Shown here one piece after another: positions 59,545-64,000 of a stretch of 64,000 nt of DNA. Each line of letters starts with the position of its first letter. Position 1 is the stretch's first letter. The stretch covers positions 1-64,000 of the forward strand of contig DASWNW010000093.1 of NCBI GenBank assembly GCA_036399015.1, in the 5' to 3' direction. Under the pieces are notes generated by a model. The model had not been told where the DNA came from. It worked only from the letters and a program-made list of their open reading frames with translations, and did no database searches. The position numbers and the translations under genes were made by a program. This DNA is from QHVT01 sp036399015. Its GTDB lineage: Bacteria > Acidobacteriota > Thermoanaerobaculia > Gp7-AA8.

Positions 59545-60636
59545 TCAGGTCAGCGAGGCCGCCTCGTCGAACCACGTCATGGTGGAGACGCCCCGCGCCG
59601 CGCGCGACTTCGAGCGCTCGATGCCGAGCTGGATCAGCCGCTCGACGAGCCGTGGGTACTTCAGCTCCGTCGCCTCCCACAGCTTCGGGTACATGGAGAT
59701 GCTGGTGAAGCCGGGGATGGTGTTGATCTCGTTCAGGTAGAGCCGGTTCGTGCCGCGCTCCAGGAAAAAGTCGACACGCGAGAATCCCGACGCGCCGACC
59801 GCCTTGAACGCGGCAATCGCCAGCCGGCGGAACTCCTCGGTTTTGTCGGAGCCGAGCTTCGCCGGGATCACCAGCTGCGACTTGTTCGAGACGTACTTGT
59901 CGGCGTAGTCGTAGAAGTCGGCGCCCGCCACGATCTCGCCGGGGACGCTCGCCTCCGGCTTCTCGTTCCCGAGCACGGCCACCTCGATCTCTCGTGCGTC
60001 GACGCCACGCTCGACGAGCACTTTCTCGTCGAAGCGGAGCGCGTGCTCGATTGCCTTGGCGAGGTCGCGGTCGTTCTTCACCTTCGTCACGCCGACGGAC
60101 GAGCCGCTGTTCGCCGGCTTCACGAAGTAGGGAAGGCGCAACGCATTCGCGACGGCGCGCGTCACCCGCTCCCGCTCGTGCAGCCACTCGTGCTCCAGCA
60201 GCGCGACGTAATCCACCATCGGCAGCTTCGCCGCGGCGAACGCCTGCTTCATGTGCACCTTGTCCATGCCGACGGCCGACGCGGTCACGCCGCTGCCGAC
60301 GTAAGGGAGACCGAGCATCTCCAGGTACCCCTGCAGCGAGCCATCCTCGCCGCCGGTGCCGTGGATGAGCGGGAAGACGATGTCGACCGTCGCGGTACGC
60401 ACCCAGTTCTCGAAGGAGAACCCCTCGTCGCCGGCGATGCCCTTTTCCTCACCGGCAAGGATGCGCGCGCTGCGCTCCGGCGCGACGAACCTGCCGTCGC
60501 GCGCGATGCACATCGGCGTGATCGCAAACCGGTCCTTTGCCGCCGCGCCCGCGACCGAGCGTGCGGAGAGGATCGACACTTCGTGCTCGGCGGAACGGCC
60601 GCCGAAGAGCAGGATGACGTTGATTTGGTCAGGCAT
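59545..60636 (-). CDS. ddl: D-alanine--D-alanine ligase
   Basis: ATP-grasp enzyme making D-Ala-D-Ala for peptidoglycan. The 363-residue protein has LFGGRSAEHEVSILSA with the early Ser/Glu, HGTGGEDGSLQG, VKPANSGSSVGVTK, the omega-loop region FYDYADKYVSNKSQL with the tyrosines expected of a dipeptide (not depsipeptide) ligase, and YLNEINTIPGFT. The upstream leader contains repeat element 8. Confidence 0.96.
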   Translation of the reverse strand: MPDQINVILLFGGRSAEHEVSILSARSVAGAAAKDRFAITPMCIARDGRFVAPERSARILAGEEKGIAGDEGFSFENWVRTATVDIVFPLIHGTGGEDGSLQGYLEMLGLPYVGSGVTASAVGMDKVHMKQAFAAAKLPMVDYVALLEHEWLHERERVTRAVANALRLPYFVKPANSGSSVGVTKVKNDRDLAKAIEHALRFDEKVLVERGVDAREIEVAVLGNEKPEASVPGEIVAGADFYDYADKYVSNKSQLVIPAKLGSDKTEEFRRLAIAAFKAVGASGFSRVDFFLERGTNRLYLNEINTIPGFTSISMYPKLWEATELKYPRLVERLIQLGIERSKSRAARGVSTMTWFDEAASLT

Positions 60637-60645
60637 TGCTTTGAT

Positions 60646-60730
60646 GTTGTCGGTTGTCAGTTGTCGGTTGTCTGCGGTTGTCCGCCTGGAGGCTTGCTCC
60701 CCGGACAACTGACAACCGACAACCGACAAC
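60646..60730. repeat. inverted heptamer-repeat element 8 (GTTGTCG-type x5 / CGACAAC-type x4)
   Basis: Left arm GTTGTCG, GTTGTCA, GTTGTCG, GTTGTCT (60646-60673), then GCG and one more GTTGTCC (60677-60683). Right arm 60703-60730 is GGACAAC, TGACAAC, CGACAAC, CGACAAC. Same unit as element 4, 41 kb away. It lies between the MCE gene and ddl, both minus strand. Confidence 0.9.
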
Positions 60731-60739
60731 GCGGACGCG

Positions 60740-62272
60740 TCAGCGTCCGAGCGGTATGCTCCCGATCAGGTACTTCAGGTCTTCGTCGCGCCAGCGGATG
60801 CCGCCGCCGAAGATGAAGGCGGTGTCGTTCAGCGGGTTCTCGATGCCGCTGCGGACGAAGAGCTGCGGCGTCCGCGGCGTCTCCTTGCGCAGGACGTACT
60901 CGCCGAGGAACCGGAGGTGGGGGTTGTTGTCGTTCTTGCCGCCGAAGTCGAAGGCCTCGCCGGTGACGCGCAGGCGGTCGCCAAGCTGGTAGTCGGCGCC
61001 GACGCCGCCGGTGGAGTCGAAGAGGCCGATGCGGACGGAGAGGTCGTCGAGTACCCAGCCGGCCTGCGCGGAGATGACGAAGTCGCGGTCGTACTTCGTG
61101 GTCTCGGTGATGATGGTCTCGGACTGACCCGTAGCGGGATTGGTGCGGGTCTCGATGTTCAGCTTCTCTCGCTTGCGGCCGCGCGGATCGTCCGCGAGCT
61201 CGAGGTTGTAGAAGCGGTTCCGTTCCGGGTTCGGCACGAGGCGGAGGCCGATCGCCGCGCGCGAGGCGCCGTCGGTGGTCTCGACGCCGCCGACCTCCTG
61301 CTGGCCCATACCGGCGTAGTAGTCGCCGTTGATGCCGAGGTCCATCTGGATGCGGGTCGCCCGCCCGAGCGTCTCCTGCAGCGACTTCACGCCGCTCTCC
61401 ACCGACGACAGCGCGCCGGTCAGCCGGTCGTGCGCTTCCTCGCTGTTCAACAGCTTCCCGATCGTCCCCTCTCCTCCGCGTACGCGGCCGGTGATGGCGT
61501 TGAGGTTGTCGGCCGTCACGCGCAGATCGGCCGAGAGGCCGCGGAGGTTCTCCACGACGACGCGCACGTCCTCGCGGTTCTCGCCGACGGTGCCGCCGAT
61601 CTGGTTCGCGACGCGGTCGAGCGTCGCCGCGAGGCGGGGGATCTCGGTGCGGAGGTGCTCGGTGATGGCGCGGGTGTTCGCCAGCGTCGCGTCGACGTTG
61701 CTGCGGTTCGCGACGATCAGCGTGCGCACTTCGGCCGTGATCAGGCGGACGTTCTCGACGATGTCCTGCAGGCGCTGCTCCCCTTGCGGCCCGCCGATGA
61801 CGTTGCGCATCGAGGCGGTGATCGCCTTCACGTCCTGGGCGATGGCCGCCACCTCCTCGGTGATCTCATCGATGGAGGCGGGCTGTGTGCCGGGGATCTG
61901 TACGCTGTCCGCTCCGAGCACCGGCGCCCTCTGCGTGCCGGGGTCGATTTCGACGTAGCGCTCGCCGAGCAGGCCGAGGTTGGCGATCTTCGCGGAGGCG
62001 TCGGAGTGCAGCGGGACGTCGTCGGCGACCGTCATCGTGACGAGCGCCCTTCCGTCCGGCAGCGACTGGACGTTCGTGACATGCCCTTTGCGGACGCCGC
62101 CGATGCGCACGGTGGCCTCGTCCTCCAGACCGGCGGCGTTGTCGAAGACGACCTTCACCTCCCGCATCTGGCCCGACTTGCGAAGGTTGATGTCCTCGAT
62201 CCTGAGGACGAAGTAGCCGAGAACGGCCAGCGCGACGAGCATCACGACGCCGACCTTTGCAGCAGAAGTCAT
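60740..62272 (-). CDS. MCE/MlaD-family lipid transport protein with extra C-terminal beta domain
   Basis: A 510-residue protein. One N-terminal membrane helix is followed by an MCE domain (about 36-115; VVFDNAAGLEDEATVRIGGV, NLGLLGERYVEI), then a long helical region (about 130-300) as in proteins that form tunnels for lipids. From about 310 the sequence becomes beta-rich with alternating patterns (DLGINGDYYAG, RFYNLELADDPRGR, FVISAQAGWVLDDLSVRIGL), resembling outer-membrane barrel strands. Such a chain could reach from inner to outer membrane. No MlaE/MlaF genes are adjacent. Confidence 0.88.
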   Translation of the reverse strand: MTSAAKVGVVMLVALAVLGYFVLRIEDINLRKSGQMREVKVVFDNAAGLEDEATVRIGGVRKGHVTNVQSLPDGRALVTMTVADDVPLHSDASAKIANLGLLGERYVEIDPGTQRAPVLGADSVQIPGTQPASIDEITEEVAAIAQDVKAITASMRNVIGGPQGEQRLQDIVENVRLITAEVRTLIVANRSNVDATLANTRAITEHLRTEIPRLAATLDRVANQIGGTVGENREDVRVVVENLRGLSADLRVTADNLNAITGRVRGGEGTIGKLLNSEEAHDRLTGALSSVESGVKSLQETLGRATRIQMDLGINGDYYAGMGQQEVGGVETTDGASRAAIGLRLVPNPERNRFYNLELADDPRGRKREKLNIETRTNPATGQSETIITETTKYDRDFVISAQAGWVLDDLSVRIGLFDSTGGVGADYQLGDRLRVTGEAFDFGGKNDNNPHLRFLGEYVLRKETPRTPQLFVRSGIENPLNDTAFIFGGGIRWRDEDLKYLIGSIPLGR

Positions 62273-62278
62273 GGTTCT

Positions 62279-62866
62279 TTACTCCGGTAGATCCGTGAGC
62301 GGGTCGATGCCCGCCCTGCGCAACATCTGGAACAGCGTAGCAAGCGGCAGTCCGACTACGTTCGTGTAGCTGCCGTGGATGGAATCGATGAACACCGCGC
62401 CGATACCCTGGGCGGCGTAGGCGCCCGCCTTGTCGAGCGGCTCGCCGCTGCGCACGTACCAGTCGATCTCACGCTCGTCCAGCGGCAGCATGCGCACCTC
62501 GGTCTCGGCGACGCGCGTGTCGCGGTAGCCGCGCTCGACATTCTGCAGTGTGACGCCGGTGTAAACGACGTGGGTTTTTCCCGCGATCGTGGAAAGCATG
62601 CGCGCGGCGTCGGCGGCGTCGGCCGGCTTCTCCAGCAGCTCCTCGCCGAGAAGGACGGTCGTATCGGCGGCGATGATCCAGCGCGACGGGTGTTCGGCCG
62701 CCAGCGCGCCGGCCTTGTCGCGGGAGAGCCGGGCCACGTACTCCTCCGGCGCCTCCCCCTCCTGCCGCACCTCGGGCACGTTGCTCGGCCGGACTTCGAA
62801 CTCGAGGCCGATCGAGGCCAGGAGCTCGCGGCGCCGCGGCGACGCTGATGCCAGGATGAATTTCAC
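62279..62866 (-). CDS. maf: Maf-family nucleotide pyrophosphatase
   Basis: A 195-residue house-cleaning enzyme hydrolysing modified or canonical NTPs to monophosphates. N-terminal LASASPRRRELL is the phosphate-binding signature; AADTTVLLGEELLEKP and AYAAQGIGAVFIDSIHGSY complete the active site in the YhdE-type (dTTP/UTP) pattern. It ends six bases before the MCE gene. Confidence 0.95.
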   Translation of the reverse strand: MKFILASASPRRRELLASIGLEFEVRPSNVPEVRQEGEAPEEYVARLSRDKAGALAAEHPSRWIIAADTTVLLGEELLEKPADAADAARMLSTIAGKTHVVYTGVTLQNVERGYRDTRVAETEVRMLPLDEREIDWYVRSGEPLDKAGAYAAQGIGAVFIDSIHGSYTNVVGLPLATLFQMLRRAGIDPLTDLPE

Positions 62867-62876
62867 GGCGCGGAGT

Positions 62877-63314
62877 TTATGACATGCGCGTGATGCTCAG
62901 GATCACCACCGCGCGCGCCTCCGGCACGATCTTGTAAATGATGCGTAGCTCGTCGGTGCGATAGCTCCAGAGGCCCTTCAGTGGCTCGAAGAGCGGCGCG
63001 CCCGCGATCGGGTCGAGCTCGATGCGGCGCAGCGCGGCGTCGTAGATGGGCGCCGCCGACTTTGCGAACCGCAGCCGCTCGTACCGCCCCCGCTGCTCGA
63101 CCTCCCCCTCGTCCGCCTCGGCGAGCCTGGCGAAGAGGAGCGAGTCGTTGGCGATCTCGATCGTCTCGCGCAGCGCCATGTACTCGTCGTGGGAGACCAG
63201 CACCGCCACCGGGTTGCCGTTGCGCTCGAAAACCGTCCGCGTCCCCTGCACCGCCGACTCCCGAATGAGGTCGCGCGTCTCTTCGGGGAGGTCGAGGAGG
63301 TCGACGCGCTTCAC
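62877..63314 (-). CDS. Phd/YefM antitoxin - RelE/ParE toxin single-chain fusion
   Basis: A 145-residue protein joining two usually separate partners. Residues about 1-75 read as a Phd/YefM antitoxin (GTRTVFERNGNPVAVLVSHDE, then YMALRETIEIAND). Residues about 82-145 read as a RelE/ParE fold (DPIAGAPLFEPLKGLWSYRT, ELRIIYKIVPEARAVVIL). No frameshift is seen and the chain is continuous. The final helix/strand is short, so the toxin may be inactive. The ATG overlaps the galU stop by four bases. Confidence 0.82.
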   Translation of the reverse strand: MKRVDLLDLPEETRDLIRESAVQGTRTVFERNGNPVAVLVSHDEYMALRETIEIANDSLLFARLAEADEGEVEQRGRYERLRFAKSAAPIYDAALRRIELDPIAGAPLFEPLKGLWSYRTDELRIIYKIVPEARAVVILSITRMS

Positions 63315-64000
63315 AGCACCGATTCTTTGAGGTATTCGCGGAACTCGCGTCCGAGCTTCGGGTGGCGCAGCGCGTAGTCGACCGTCGCCTTGAGGTATCC
63401 GAGCTTCTCGCCGGCGTCGTAGCGGGTGCCCTCGAAGACGTAGCCGTAGAAGTCGCCCGCCTGCACGAGCTGGCGCAGCGCGTCCGTGAGCTGGATCTCG
63501 CCGCCGGCCCCCCGCTCGGTGTTCTGGAGGTAGGGGAAGATCTCCGGCGGCAGGATGTACCGGCCGATGATGGCGTAGCGCGAGGGGGGATCGGCCTTCG
63601 GCTTCTCGATCATGTCTTTGACGAGGAAGCGGCGCTCGCTGACCAGCTCTCCCGCCACGATGCCGTAGCGCGAGGTCTCTTCCTCCGACACTTCCATCAG
63701 GGCGACGACGGGGCGGCCGGTGTCCTCGAAGACGCGCCGCATCTGCAGGAGGCAGGGGAGCTCGGCGAGGATGACGTCGTCGGGGAGGACGACGGCGAAC
63801 GGCTCGTTGCCGATGGCGTCGCGCGCGGTGAGGACGGCATGGCCGAGTCCGAGCGCTTCCTTCTGCCGGACGGCCATGAGGTCGACCATGCGGCTGACGG
63901 CGTCCACTTCCGCGAGCAGTTCGTCCTTTCCGCGTTCCCGGAGCGACCGCTCGAGCTCGGCCGTGCGGTCGAAATGGTCGAAGATCGACTCCTTCCCCTT
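63311..64000 (-). CDS. galU: UTP-glucose-1-phosphate uridylyltransferase, C-terminal part
   Basis: The frame is open to the window edge, so the N-terminus (nucleotide-binding GxGTR region) is missing. Visible family features: KGKESIFDHFDRTAELE at the cut end, EALGLGHAVLTARDAIG, FAVVLPDDVI, RYGIVAGE, EKPKADPPSRYAIIGRYIL and GGEIQLTDALRQL. The enzyme makes UDP-glucose. A GTG at 63907 is internal and not the start. Confidence 0.95.
   Translation of the reverse strand, partial: KGKESIFDHFDRTAELERSLRERGKDELLAEVDAVSRMVDLMAVRQKEALGLGHAVLTARDAIGNEPFAVVLPDDVILAELPCLLQMRRVFEDTGRPVVALMEVSEEETSRYGIVAGELVSERRFLVKDMIEKPKADPPSRYAIIGRYILPPEIFPYLQNTERGAGGEIQLTDALRQLVQAGDFYGYVFEGTRYDAGEKLGYLKATVDYALRHPKLGREFREYLKESVL

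Overview
This 64 kb window comes from the chromosome of a GC-rich diderm bacterium. Sampled core-gene lines are near 70% GC. Diderm status follows from an outer-membrane beta-barrel protein, an MCE/MlaD protein, a TonB-C protein and many lipoproteins. Acidobacteriota or a neighbouring phylum is my guess from the style (no marker gene settles it): zinc-ribbon/CD225/pilin membrane cluster, PF16949-type exporter, SufBCDSUT operon led by an Rrf2 regulator, and a DNA polymerase I without proofreading residues.

Layout. (1) 1-4.9 kb is an accessory block of visibly lower GC: a 21-bp tandem repeat, then a minus-strand cassette of endonuclease III-like glycosylase, cytosine-C5 methyltransferase, GHKL (MORC/MutL-like) ATPase and a Rossmann-like protein, tightly overlapped. 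It looks like a restriction/defence-type system without a recognisable nuclease. (2) 5.5-13 kb: AI-2E-family permease fused to a B12-fold domain, HIT, prmC, an ABC ATPase, and an ECF sigma/anti-sigma/bactofilin-like operon. (3) 13-19.4 kb: icd, nfo, TonB/SH3 protein, argF, MBL hydrolase, Nudix, moaE, moaD, and a CxxC redox protein. (4) 19.5-29 kb: OMP, polA, lipoprotein, CBM9-like protein, selB, hydrolase, DUF72, zinc-ribbon protein. (5) 29-39.5 kb: reverse transsulfuration pair, nucleotidyltransferase-like pair, plsY-gpsA, two glycosyltransferases, MshEN protein, DedA, GntR/VOC. (6) 39.6-49 kb: ppdK, glyQS, lipoproteins, cyanophycinase-like peptidase. (7) 49-55.3 kb: the iron-sulfur operon Rrf2-sufB-C-D-S-U-T. 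(8) 55.3-64 kb: zinc-ribbon/pilin/CD225 membrane cluster, then galU - toxin/antitoxin fusion - maf - MCE - ddl - ABC exporter on the minus strand.

Three window-wide patterns stand out. First, eight intergenic elements share one architecture: about four (sometimes more) tandem copies of a 7-, 8- or 9/10-nt unit, a 26-50 nt spacer, then about four copies of the reverse complement. The unit differs between elements (ATTGAAA, TTCCTCGG, AGTCTCAG, GTTGTCG, GTGTCAG). They sit only in convergent or co-directional gaps, never divergent ones; one splits sufB from sufC, one supplies the C-terminus of Nfo, and one encodes the N-region of a signal peptide. Second, many operon-leading genes have a -10-like TAnnnT hexamer ending 6-12 (usually 9) nt before the start codon with no Shine-Dalgarno, which points to abundant leaderless transcription and also helps choose starts. 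Third, there are two arrays of 21-bp units; the one upstream of glyQ carries a palindromic CTTCGCGAAG core every 21 bp, two helical turns. I found no tRNA, rRNA, CRISPR array or transposase. All functional calls rest on motifs read by eye; no database search was run.
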